A stretch of DNA of 64,000 bases from Microdochium bolleyi (lineage: Eukaryota; Ascomycota; Sordariomycetes; Xylariales; Microdochiaceae), in contig KQ964247.1 in assembly GCA_001566295.1 (NCBI GenBank), forward strand, positions 496,001-560,000. Reading direction: 5' to 3'. The position numbers and the translations under genes were made by a program. This document shows positions 21,665 through 31,236 of this stretch, in pieces. Below the pieces are notes generated by a model that had not been told where the DNA came from, ran no database searches, and was given only the letters and a program-made list of their open reading frames with translations. Within the stretch, counting starts at the first letter, position 1. The number at the start of each line of letters is the position of its first letter.

Positions 21665-23759
21665 ATGGTGTTCCACCCGCCTTCTTGGGTTCCCAAGCTT
21701 CCGTTCAGTCAGTCATATTACTCTCCACGCAGTCAGGCGTAGAACGGATGCCTCCGACCTGATCGCTGACCAAAAGATGTGCCAGGCCCCCCGGACTCCA
21801 TTCCGGTCCACGAGTTTTGGGCTGACGAGAGACACGGACGGCTGCCTTTCGACCGATCTTGGAATCCTTTCACATGTGGCGTGACGGGCAAGACATACAC
21901 GAACCGTGAGGTCGCCTCACGTGTCGACTTTCTAGCCCGAGCTCTCTCCAAGAAGCTGGGCTGGCGGGTCAACGATGACACGCCGTGGGACAAAGTTCTG
22001 AACGTCTTCTCCTTCAACTCGGTTAGTGGAACCAGACCATCACAGCGAAATGAAAATCAGGCGACTAACACAAACTCTCTTCTGTTGCCAATTGGCAGAT
22101 CGACTACATCACAGCATCTTTCGCTGTCCACAGACTTAATGGCATTTCCACACCGGCCAATGCCATGTACTCCGCCTCGGAGCTCGAGTACCAGCTCAAG
22201 ACGTCTGGCGCGAAGGCCATTATCACATGCGTACCACTACTCGACACTGCACTCAAGGCAGCTAAAGCTGCTGGGGTCAAGGAGGATCATATCTTTCTAA
22301 TGGATGTTCTCGGATTCCCTCCACCTAAAGACTCTAGATTCAAAACGCTCGACCAGTTGATCGAGGATGGCCGCAATGAGCCTGAGCTGCCCCCGCTATC
22401 TTGGGCTGTTGGGCAAGGAGCCCGGCAGGTCGCGTTCTTGTGTTTCTCCAGCGGTACTTCTGGGCTCCCGGTATGTGGTGGCTGCACATTTCTTGCTCAA
22501 TGAACGCGGACTTACTGACCTCCATGTGCAGAAAGCAGTTATGATAGCCCATAGGAACGTCATCTCAAACATGATGCAGATCAGGTGGCATGAAGAAACC
22601 GGACGCCGGGCTAAGGGTATCGAAACGCAAGCACAGATGGGTCTACTACCCATGAGCCACATATACGGATTGGTCTTCATCTCGCTCGCGGCTATGTACC
22701 GTGGTGACGCCACGTTTGTGCTGCCCAAGTTTGAGCTGGAGACGTTGCTCAAGTGTGTGCAGAAGAACAAGATCAACTTCATGCATCTGGTGGGTGCTCC
22801 TGTCGGCATTGCTCTGTGAAAATCGTGGACAAGCTAACAAGCAGTTCCCTTCATCTAGGTCCCGCCCATTATCATCCAGCTTCTCAAGAACCCCGAACTC
22901 TGCGCTAAGTACGACCTCAGCAGTTTGGTCTTCATCTTCACCGGTGCTGCGCCACTTGGCGCCGAGACACACGAGGATGTCGAGCGGACCTTCCCCGGTC
23001 TCAAGGTCGGACAAGGCTACGGCCTGACAGAAACCTCGACCCTCGTCATTGGGTCGGGCATGAACGATGTTATGGTCGGCACGTCGGGCAGTCTGGTGCC
23101 AGCTACCCGGGCCAAGCTGCTTGACGAGGAAGGAAACGAGATCACAGAGTGCGACAAGCGCGGCGAGCTGCTCGTGCAGTCGCCCTCGGTGACACTGGGA
23201 TACCTTAACAACGAGCGGGCGACGACCGAGGCTTTTGTCTTCGACGAGGACGGGCGCTGGATGCGCACGGGCGATGTGGCCATCGCGACCAAGGCTCCAT
23301 CTGGAAACATCCACTTTGCCATCGTTGACCGGCTGAAGGAGCTGATCAAGGTCAAGGTATGTGCACTGTACACTTCTGAGGCTGAAGCAAGTATAGGAAC
23401 AGCGGCTAACAAGATCCCACAAACAGGGTAACCAAGTCGCCCCCGCGGAGCTGGAGGCGCACCTCCTCACGCACCCGGCCGTCGCCGATTGCACCGTCAT
23501 CCCCGTCCCCGACGAGAGCGCGGGCGAGGTGCCCAAAGCGTTCGTCGTCAAGGCCAAGAGCCACGCAGACAAGCCCGATGAGGAGGTGGCGCGAGAGGTG
23601 GCCAAGCACGTCGAGGACCACAAGGCACGGTACAAGTGGCTCAAGGGCGGCATCGAGTTCATCGACGAGATCCCCAAGAGCCCGAGCGGCAAGATCCTAA
23701 GGCGAATGCTGCGCGACAAGGAGAAGGAGTCGAGGAGGGCCGCGGGCGCGAAGCTGTAG
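21665..23759 (+). CDS. 4-coumarate-CoA ligase-like AMP-forming acyl-CoA ligase, peroxisomal (PTS1)
   Basis: 579-aa ANL-superfamily adenylating enzyme that activates an aromatic or fatty carboxylic acid to its CoA thioester through an acyl-AMP. Six exons: 21665-21707, 21786-22021, 22099-22470, 22532-22789, 22859-23356 and 23427-23759; all phases close. It shows the P-loop-like CFSSGTSGLPKAVMIAHRN, the adenylate motif GQGYGLTETS, the GRWMRTGDVA Asp/Arg, hinge DRLKELIKVKGNQVAP and the catalytic Lys in PKSPSGKILRR. The protein ends in AKL, a peroxisomal targeting signal 1 variant. The N-terminus (MVFHPPSWVPKLPF, then PPDSIPVHEFW) resembles fungal 4CL-like proteins rather than plant 4CL. Exon 1 (43 nt) uses a GTCAGT donor and is the least certain junction. 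Substrate not predictable. Confidence 0.92.
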
Positions 23760-24126
23760 GTATAGCATGTATCCCTATGCGTCCGTTTCTGCCAAGGCTA
23801 CATGTAGACTTCTTTGTATACCCTGTCGCATTACCAGAAAGTTCACAAGCATCTTCCCGGTCACATATTCTCAGGACTCTTGCTGTCCGAACTCGGTGAA
23901 ACTGGAGCAAGACATCACATCATGGTGTGTGTCAAGTCAGGTGCCACCATACCTCAAACGTGTTGCCACGTTAGCCATTGACGTCTCATTGCGGTTGCTG
24001 AACATGCTCAATTTATCGCACGGCGTGATTAATAGTCCGCCCACGAAACAGAATCGCTTGTTAGAATTTTACATTTCTTGGTGTTTTACATCTTTAGCCC
24101 CAAAGGTCTGTTGGATATGGACACAT
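23760..24126. other. Convergent intergenic region
   Basis: 367 bp between the ligase (+) and the small hydrophilic gene (-); AT-rich toward its right side. Nothing further seen. Confidence 0.5.
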
Positions 24127-24713
24127 TTAGGCCTTGCCCTTGCGCTTGAGGTACTCCTCCTCCTCGGCCTGGATCTCCGCATCGATCTTGGCGCCCCTGG
24201 AGGGCTCGTTGCCGTGCATCCTGGCCTGTATGAGGGACATCAAATATTTGTTAGTCATTGTTCTCTGCGACGGATTTGAAGACGGGGGGCTTGGGCTCGC
24301 GCAAAGTTTTGGAAAACTGCTGTATGGTGATTCTTTTTTGTGGTGGAGAGGGAACACGTACGGGAGCTGTGGGATCCTCCTTGAGGGCGGCGACCTCGGG
24401 GGTGTCCTGGTCGCCCTCCTTCTCCTTGCGCTCCTCGTTGGCGAGGCGGTTGGCGATGGATCTCTCGTCCTCTATTGTGCGGGGAGGGTAAGTGTTAGCC
24501 CTATTTCTTTGTCTCATATTCATACACGGAATATTTGGGGAAGCCTGTGCTTCGAGGCACTTGGTACAAGGGGTCAGGGCCATGCGTACTGGAGTCGAGG
24601 GGGTTGTGGGAGTGCTCCTTGCCCTCCTCGAAGCGGGGGCCGTTGTTCTCCTCGCCGTGAGGGCGCTGGTCGCCGGCCTCGTAGGTACCACTGCTGCCGA
24701 CGTTGGAAGACAT
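24127..24713 (-). CDS. Small hydrophilic conserved fungal protein, function unknown
   Basis: 110-aa highly charged, probably disordered protein. Exons are 24713-24590, 24471-24362 and 24225-24127, with consistent phases and GT-AG introns. It starts MSSNVGSSGTYEAGDQRPHG and ends EIQAEEEEYLKRKGKA. A central stretch DERSIANRLANEERKEKEGD precedes LKEDPTAPARMHGNEPSRGAKID, which continues smoothly across the second intron; this supports the model. I recognise the general pattern (MSSN...YEAGDQR... DPTAPA...HGNEPSRGA) as a family widespread in filamentous ascomycetes without an assigned function. No signal peptide, membrane segment or cysteines. Divergent from the mitochondrial uS14m gene. Confidence 0.75.
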
Positions 24714-25602
24714 GTTTGATGGTTGGTTTGTGGTTGTTGGTGTGGGAAGGGGACGTTTAATGTTGCGATTTGGGGATGGGATCTGGGTAATGGGAGGGAG
24801 AAAGGGGAGTGCTGGGAATTGTCACGAGCGTGGAGGGGATCTAATGTACGTTCGCGAGGGCAAAAGGTCAAGGTGAATTGGCTTCTCGAATCGATGGCTA
24901 CGTCATTACAGGTTCTTTCCGTCTTGTCAGTCAAAAGGGACGGGTGCGAGTGTCCACATATCCACTTGACGGGTACCTCAGCTACGACATTGGGCTGCAG
25001 CTATGAGATTTCCTAGAAGCCTGCGTGGTACAGAGAAGCTCAAATGCCAGGAAGCGCCGAGCTGGCGGGTGCGTGCAACCAGGCCGAGCTTCTCCCAATG
25101 CTTGCTTGATGTTCGACGGCCGAGTTCACATTCCTGCTTTGGGAGGACGATTCCCCAAAATTGCGAAGCTTCGAGCAGAGCAGTACTGAAGTCCATCCGA
25201 GACTCTACATGGAGCAATCCACCATTGTCATCGCGATCTACTGCTAGTGAGAATCGTCTGCGGGCGGTCGTTGTGCTCGGCCAGGCTTGACATCATAGAT
25301 CCGTAATGGGTTGGATGGAAGCGGGATGATATGCGGCTCAACTTTACCTTTGGTGGGGCACGCCCTGGCGGCGGGAGCGGAGTCGGAGTGAAGGCGCCGG
25401 CACTGCGTGAGCCACGCTTAGTCATCGTGGCAGCGGTTGGCGGTTTGTGCCTCCCCTGCCACTGGCAGACGCTGCAAGGGTGGATTGCAGGATTTCTGGT
25501 CACGACAGACGACGGACGACGACAGCAACGGCGACCGACGACCACGAAGACCTCCAGCCACCGTCGACCACGAGGCACTGAGCTGCGCAGACCACCGCCA
25601 AG
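24714..25602. promoter_or_regulatory. Divergent promoter region, hydrophilic gene and uS14m
   Basis: 889 bp between divergent genes. No supported gene. The 200 bases before 25603 are rich in CGAC repeats (GACGACGGACGACGACAGC) and form the uS14m leader. Confidence 0.45.
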
Positions 25603-26111
25603 ATGTCCATGTTCCGGGCCAAGAAGCTCGACATCGGGTGCTTCGTCAACATCAAGACGATCCGCGACCACACCAAGCGCAAGGTCTTCAACGAGCACGA
25701 GGCCGAGAGGTGAGCACATGTCCTCTGTTGCGTGCGCATGCGGTCGTACCCGCATTGTCCTTCCCCGTCGACCGGTGCTAACAAACGGTCATCTCCCGCC
25801 GAAACAGACAAGCTCTGCGATACATCATCCGCAACACGACGCTGCCCGCCAGGACACGCGCCGAGGCCCAGCTCCAGCTCACCCAGATGCACGCCTACAC
25901 CCGCCCGACACAGATCCGCAACCGCTGCCTGCTCGGCGGCAAGTCGAGGGGCATCCTGTCCGACTTCAAGATGACGAGGGTAAGCCTGCGCGAAGTAATC
26001 CGGGAAGAAATGGATGTGGTCCAGGCTGACTTTCTCAATCTCCTCTAGTACAACTTCAGAATGCAGGCGTTAGAAGGCAACATACCAGGTGTCAAGAAGG
26101 CTAGTTGGTAG
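25603..26111 (+). CDS. MRP2: Mitochondrial small-subunit ribosomal protein uS14m
   Basis: 113-aa uS14-family protein of the mitoribosomal small subunit (yeast Mrp2). Exons are 25603-25709, 25808-25979 and 26049-26111. The middle exon gives ALRYIIRNTTLPARTRAEAQ and the hallmark RNRCLLGGKSRGILSDFKM; the last exon, YNFRMQALEGNIPGVKKASW, ends with the conserved GVKKASW. The zinc-free form (no CXXC pairs) is typical of mitochondrial/bacterial C-minus uS14. The N-terminus MSMFRAKKLDIG is basic, as expected for import. Small size and perfect phase closure over three exons make the model strong. Confidence 0.95.
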
Positions 26112-26644
26112 GCGGGTCTGTGGTGACGCGAGTCGCTGTGTACGATTTCGAGAGTCATGATGGTTGCGGTTGTTGTATATCACTTGGCTGTATCATAAGG
26201 GAAAATCAAACAAGTTCAAGAACGACAAATGGTCATCAGCAGAGAGCCTCGGCTGGCTGCGATTTGCTGCTTTTTGCGCCAAGAACATCGAGCACGGTGA
26301 CACTTGGGAGCAAACGGCCACTGGTGGCCGCAACAGTGATAATCTTGCAACAGCATGCACACTGGTTCCGGGAGACATCACAACAATCTCCCGTATCCAG
26401 CTGTCCTTGCAACTCCACGGAGAAACAATCAAGGCTGCGCACATCGACAGATTTTGGTTCACGGGTTCATCGCACAGGCAGCTCGGGAATCTCCTACCTC
26501 TCCGCCCACCTTACACAGCTGCTCACACCAGGTGATCACTGCTGCTTCACATCTCTGAAGCACCACTTCCAAGAACACGCCTCCAAGCAGGGAAAAATTA
26601 TCGTACAGCTTCTTTCCAGCCTTGCCTCAGTGTCGACCCTCAAC
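26112..26644. promoter_or_regulatory. Intergenic: uS14m to Arb2-domain gene
   Basis: 533-bp same-strand spacer holding the 3' end of uS14m and the promoter/leader of the next gene. No supported gene or repeat. Confidence 0.45.
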
Positions 26645-28264
26645 ATGTTTCGCCGTACCTGGGCTGGCCTTCCCGCTGACCCCGAATTCCCTTCCGACCT
26701 CAAGGGCTTGGGGTGAGTCTCAACAAGCCTGGGAGCCATTCGGAACGCACCAGCTGACAGTTACAACCTCCAGATACTTTGTCAATGAAGATGACGAGAT
26801 CCGCTCAATCGAGAACCATGAAAATTACTTCAAGTTCTTCATCAGCCGCAACCCGCGCTGGAACGAACGGCAGAGGTATGCGATGAACGGTATGGCCATA
26901 TATCCTTACAAGTGCATCTGAACGAGAAATATGGACACAACTGAACTCTTGATAGAGGCATGCCAGAAGGTCGTTCACTCTCGCCTCAAATCTCTAGGCC
27001 TCGAGAAGCACACGCTCCCGCTTGGTCACAAGGATGTCACCCAGCCGCACCTCCCCATCTTCGCAAGCAAGAACATGTCCTCCGCTACCCGCATTGTTCT
27101 CATCTTCGGCGAGTCCACGCAAGACCTCGGCATTCTCGCCCACCGCGTCCTCGGCGGACCCGGAGGTGTCGACAAAGGCAGCATGGTCTCCATAGTGCAG
27201 GGCATCCTCTCGCAGTATGCTTCGCGCATCGACAACAACCCTCCTGCCGTGCTCTTGGCCAACTGCGGCCAGCTCATGTGGCTGCCCGCCCTGCGCAAGA
27301 CACTGACGCCCACCGGCTGGGGCAGCACGCGCATGAAGAGCGCGGTGCACACGGGGAACCTCTACAATCGCGAGGTGAACTCCGTGCCCGGAAACCGCAC
27401 CATCGAGGAGCACGCCCAGTACATCTTTGAGAGCGTGTTGCCCTCTCTTCTTAGCTCTGCGAACAGCCAGACCGCAAGGATCGACGTCATTGGCGTGGGC
27501 GACGGTGCCGACGCTGTAGAGCAGTATCTCGACACCGATACGGGCTGGCGTGCCTGGGGCCACAGGCTGAACTGCATAGCGCTCGTGGGCGGGATGCATC
27601 CAGCCTGGGGCCACAGGCTGAACTGCATAGCGCTCGTGGGCGGGATGCATCCAGCCTGGGAGGTCCAGAACCCGGACTTCAGGGTCTTCCTACGAGAGGT
27701 AAGTGCGACGTTGTGCCACGCAAGGTGTAAGTGAATGGATGGAGTAAGCAAGCTGACATAACTTTTTCCTCGCTCGTCCAGCGCTGCCGAAACTACGCCC
27801 TCTCCATGGAGCCCCTGGGCACGATCCTCTCCGGTCCTGACGGCAACCCCAAGACAACCGCCTTCACGTCCCTCGGCTGCCCGGTGCTCAGCTCCGGCGA
27901 GGCGGCGAACACCGAGTGCACACTGATCGAGGCTGGCGGCATGGTCCTCGCATGGCTTCAGGAGGTTAGTGAGCATACCACCACCACCACTACTGCCACC
28001 TCCGCGAGTGTCATGACCACCAACACGTATAAGAACCCGGACTTCGAGGTGACATACGCAGATCCGGACCACGGGCTCTCCGGGCCGGACGCTGACGACG
28101 ACTGGCGAGGCTGGGAGCCCTTCGAGGAAGGAGGGGCAGGGGAGGTTCCGCTCCTGCAGGCGTCGTTGTCTGCGGCGATCCTCGAGGATTATGGGTCTGC
28201 TGCGTCCGGAAAGACGGGAGTGGCCCAGGGCCTCTGTGAGGACGTGCGCGTGGAAGTTGCTTAA
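26645..28264 (+). CDS. Arb2-domain protein with a 51-bp internal tandem duplication
   Basis: 469-aa protein with an Arb2 domain, named for fission-yeast Argonaute-binding protein 2 in the ARC chaperone complex and related to the C-terminal part of fungal class II histone deacetylases. Exons are 26645-26712, 26774-26889, 26956-27698 and 27782-28264. Diagnostic are GYFVNEDDEIRSIENHE, FFISRNPRWNERQRYAMN, IVLIFGESTQDLGILAHRVL, LLANCGQLMWLPALRK and IDVIGVGDGADAVEQYL, an alpha/beta-hydrolase-like core. At 27552-27653 the unit encoding AWGHRLNCIALVGGMHP is present twice, identical at the DNA level. The C-terminal exon adds a Thr-rich linker and an acidic tail. A role in heterochromatin/RNAi is inferred from the family only. 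The frame stays intact despite the duplication. Confidence 0.85.
27552..27653 (+). repeat. Exact 51-bp tandem duplication in coding exon
   Basis: Two adjacent copies, 27552-27602 and 27603-27653, identical over all 51 bases, followed by the first 7 bases of a third copy. Being a multiple of three, it adds 17 residues without a frameshift. Confidence 0.97.
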
Positions 28265-28724
28265 TTCATGCTTGCACTATGGTCATGAAGACGTCTACGA
28301 CATGACAGTAACAGGACAGGAGTGGTCTGCTCTGGCGAGGATGGAAAAATTGCCTATTAGCAGAAGGATTACGACATCTCGCTCATGGTTCCCTTGTGGC
28401 TTGTTAGACAGCCATGGTTTAAGCTTTCGGCATGGACAATACGAGAGACCCCTTTCCGGTAAGTTGCCGGACAGAGATCACTGACTTTGGCGCATTGCCT
28501 GCAGGCAAAGCTGGCTTGAAAAAAGTGGTATCTTGATTCGAGAGAGGCCCTGTACAGGACCTCCCTGGACGGGTTTAGATATTTTACTCGTACATGAACA
28601 CCTTTTGAATGATAGTTTCCTCCGCCCCCCCAATGTACAGTGAACGCCAGAGAGTAAATAAAGAAGTATTTGGACTTCCTGCCCCGTCACGAAAGGACCG
28701 TGACCGAAGGCGCCTAGTATACTG
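28265..28724. other. Convergent intergenic region
   Basis: 460 bp between convergent genes; no gene, no structured repeat seen. Confidence 0.5.
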
Positions 28725-30419
28725 TTACGCCCTGAATGGCGCAGAAATGCCCTCTCCTGGAGCCTCGAGGTCTTCCAGCAGATCCCTCGCCCTCCTCGAT
28801 CGCTCCTCGACGACAGCCTGCTCGGCCGCCCACCGGCCAGCATCCTCGGCTTTATCTGGCGTCTCGTGGCTCCACAGGCCGAGCCAGCTCCCTGACTTCT
28901 GCCTCTTCGCCTCCGACAGAGCCTGCTTGTCGAGCTCGTCCCGGGCCAGGCGCCCGACCATCTTGGCCCAGTTACTCAGCCCCGTGCCGAGGCACTCCCG
29001 ACACTTCTGCTGCGCTCGGGTGTCCTCGGTGTTCCTGCCGAGCTTGTGCAGCTGCTCCTGCGCCGCGTCCACAGCCTCGCGCGTCCAGCCCACGCCTTCC
29101 TCTCGGGAGGAGGCGTTGCTCGAGTAGACGATCTCGCCGATGTAGAGGTTGAGACCGGCTTCTTCGCAGAGCTCGTGAGCGTCCCGGACTGGTGGGGACA
29201 TTCCATCATCTGGTACGGGTGGGTAGTCCGGCGGCATCAATACGCGCTTCGCAAGTCCAGAGAGATGGTCCCAGCTCATGGCTGTGCCAAGGGTCGGGCC
29301 CGCTGACACCGCAAATACGTCGGCCTCTGGCAGCGAGCGCCGAGCTCGCAGGACCGAGACCAGGATCGGCAGCGCAGAGGGGATGTCGCCGTTCTGCGCC
29401 TTCATGGTGGCAATGCAGGTAAGGATCTCGAGCACGTTCGCAGACACGTTCCGCGCTCCGTCGCGGAGCACGTGTGTTTTGCGATCAAAAGGCAGCGCGT
29501 CGGGCGCAATGTTCTCGGTCGCCAGTGACATGGCCCAGTCGTACATGCGCTCCGCAGCGTCCGGGACGGACTTGTACTCGAGGAACGAGGCGTGGGCGAG
29601 CGCAGCGTCGATCTTCTGTTTCGTCGAGAAGCCGCGGGTTGTGAGAATCTTCATGTAGTACACCTCTGGTGACGGTGCTGTTGGCTCGACGTCCTCCTCT
29701 CGTGGTGGACTCGACTGGCCTGGATATATAGGTTTCGGGTATGGGTTTGATGGCCCAATGACTTGGTTGGCAAAGAACACCTCTTTGCGCTTCAGGTCTG
29801 TGACGCTGCCGTCCAGGTGCTCGCAGGCCTTGGCAAGCTGCATGAGAGCCTGGTAGTATCCTCTCCGCCACGGCTCGCTCTTCGCGGTGACATCGAACCC
29901 AGCGTTGCCGACATCACCGATCCACACGCCGCCTTCAGTGAGCTCCTTCATACCCTCGCCCTCGATTGCGGGGTCCTCCAGGCGTTCCACCACGTTCTTT
30001 GCATACTCCCACGTCAGGGTCCAGTCCGGCACGGGCGTGTCGGTGCGCTCAGGACACCACATCATGAGCCGGAAGCGCAGCCGCGTGATGAACTTCCACT
30101 CGCTCGGCGTCGGGTAGTACCGCTCGAGCCAGTCCTGCTGGACGCTCCAGAAGCCGATGACGCAGCACCCCACGATCGCCCAGCCGGTGAGACCCCATTT
30201 CAGGCCGAGGAAGATCTCGTACTTCAGCCGCTGCTTGCGCTCCGTCGTGAGGTAGCGGAACTGCTCGTTTTTGGCCTGCGGCACAGATAGGAATGGGAGC
30301 TGTGGTCGCGAGGAGGATGATGCCCGCGTCGGACCGACAAATGTGCGCTTCGCGTTTGATATCCGTACGGGCCGCGCGTGCAGGAGCCTACGGAGAATGA
30401 CGCGGACGGGTTGCTCCAT
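28725..30419 (-). CDS. Mitochondrial single-pass membrane protein, conserved in fungi
   Basis: Intronless, 564 aa. The N-terminus is Arg/Ser-rich without acidic residues (MEQPVRVILRRLLHARPVRI), a good mitochondrial presequence. A membrane segment GLTGWAIVGCCVIGFWSVQ (about residues 75-95) comes next, then WLERYYPTPSEWKFITRLR. The soluble C-terminal part is alpha-helical and helical-repeat-like (GYYQALMQLAKACEHLDGS; IDAALAHASFLEYKSVPDAA; LEILTCIATMKAQNGDIPSA). This suggests a TPR-type domain facing the intermembrane space or matrix. CRECLGTGLSNW holds a Cys pair. The start is the first ATG; upstream frame codons lack ATG. Database homologues are, as I recall, often loosely labelled MFS maltose permease, which the single membrane segment contradicts. 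Function unknown. Confidence 0.8.
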   Translation of the reverse strand: MEQPVRVILRRLLHARPVRISNAKRTFVGPTRASSSSRPQLPFLSVPQAKNEQFRYLTTERKQRLKYEIFLGLKWGLTGWAIVGCCVIGFWSVQQDWLERYYPTPSEWKFITRLRFRLMMWCPERTDTPVPDWTLTWEYAKNVVERLEDPAIEGEGMKELTEGGVWIGDVGNAGFDVTAKSEPWRRGYYQALMQLAKACEHLDGSVTDLKRKEVFFANQVIGPSNPYPKPIYPGQSSPPREEDVEPTAPSPEVYYMKILTTRGFSTKQKIDAALAHASFLEYKSVPDAAERMYDWAMSLATENIAPDALPFDRKTHVLRDGARNVSANVLEILTCIATMKAQNGDIPSALPILVSVLRARRSLPEADVFAVSAGPTLGTAMSWDHLSGLAKRVLMPPDYPPVPDDGMSPPVRDAHELCEEAGLNLYIGEIVYSSNASSREEGVGWTREAVDAAQEQLHKLGRNTEDTRAQQKCRECLGTGLSNWAKMVGRLARDELDKQALSEAKRQKSGSWLGLWSHETPDKAEDAGRWAAEQAVVEERSRRARDLLEDLEAPGEGISAPFRA

Positions 30420-30766
30420 GTTGAGTCGCTTCGTTGTCGACAGGCGGGGGCTTGTCGATGATACGGAAGGGTGAAGGTCGCAAGGCAATACAAAGATGGA
30501 CAGCGCAGACGCAGGATTGCGGCACGTCTACATCTGCGGCAACATCACTTGTCAGGTGCGGCAGATCGCTGCGGCAGTATCGTTGACTATCGTCGTACTT
30601 TACTCGGAGGTGTCGTGCATGCTTGAGAGGTCTTTTGCGTGTCGTGGGTCCATAGCACTTTGGGGGTGCGGATGAAGGTGGGAAGCGGGTTCTGCTTGTG
30701 AGCCATATTTCCCGTCTACATATCACGACTTAAGATTTGTTCTCCACATGAAACACCGAATCATCA
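30420..30766. promoter_or_regulatory. Intergenic between mitochondrial-protein gene and tRNA-Gly
   Basis: 347 bp that must hold the promoter of the minus-strand gene. No supported gene. Confidence 0.45.
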
Positions 30767-30850
30767 GCATTGATGGTCTAACGGTTAGGATTCAACCCTT
30801 CCATCTTCTCGAGGCAGGTTGAGGCCGGGGTTCGACTCCCCGTCAATGCA
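30767..30850 (+). tRNA. tRNA-Gly(TCC) with 12-nt intron
   Basis: 84-nt cloverleaf: acceptor GCATTGA/TCAATGC (7 perfect pairs) with discriminator A; D arm GTCT/GGAT; anticodon stem CAACC/GGTTG; loop CTTCCAA after removal of a 12-nt intron at 30804-30815, one base 3' of anticodon TCC; T arm CGGGG TTCGACT CCCCG. A run of six T at 30907-30912 could be the pol III terminator. Confidence 0.93.
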
Positions 30851-31236
30851 CTCAAACAATCATCGAGCATATTCGGGTTACACCTTGCTTACAAGGCGTA
30901 TCGTTCTTTTTTCTTTTGGCCATCTTCCACATCAGTTGCATAAGTCTTTTGTTCTCTTTTTTAAGGTACTCCGTTGAGTTCAGGTGGTTCTCGCCATTAC
31001 CTTCGCTACTACAGCCAATTCACTCTCGATGCGAAAGACGATTATCGGTCGCGTGATCCTCTGTCCGTGCTCGTGATCGATCAAGATGCTTAGCATTCCT
31101 TTACGGTTGACACCGGTCTGTGACAATTTGCAATTTAGGGAGTTCATCGTATCAAGAACTTCAAGCTTTCTTATTTTGTCTATCCATGGACTTCTTAACC
31201 TCATCAATATATCAGCTCCTTCTCACTCCTGGCTCC
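30851..31236. other. Intergenic between tRNA-Gly and HOM2 3' end
   Basis: 386 bp with T-rich tracts (TTCTTTTTTCTTTTGGCC around 30904) next to the tRNA. No gene. Confidence 0.5.

Noticed and set aside
25331..26029. 232-codon plus frame over the uS14m gene
   Set aside because: Out of frame with the conserved uS14m exons and crosses their introns; shadow frame.
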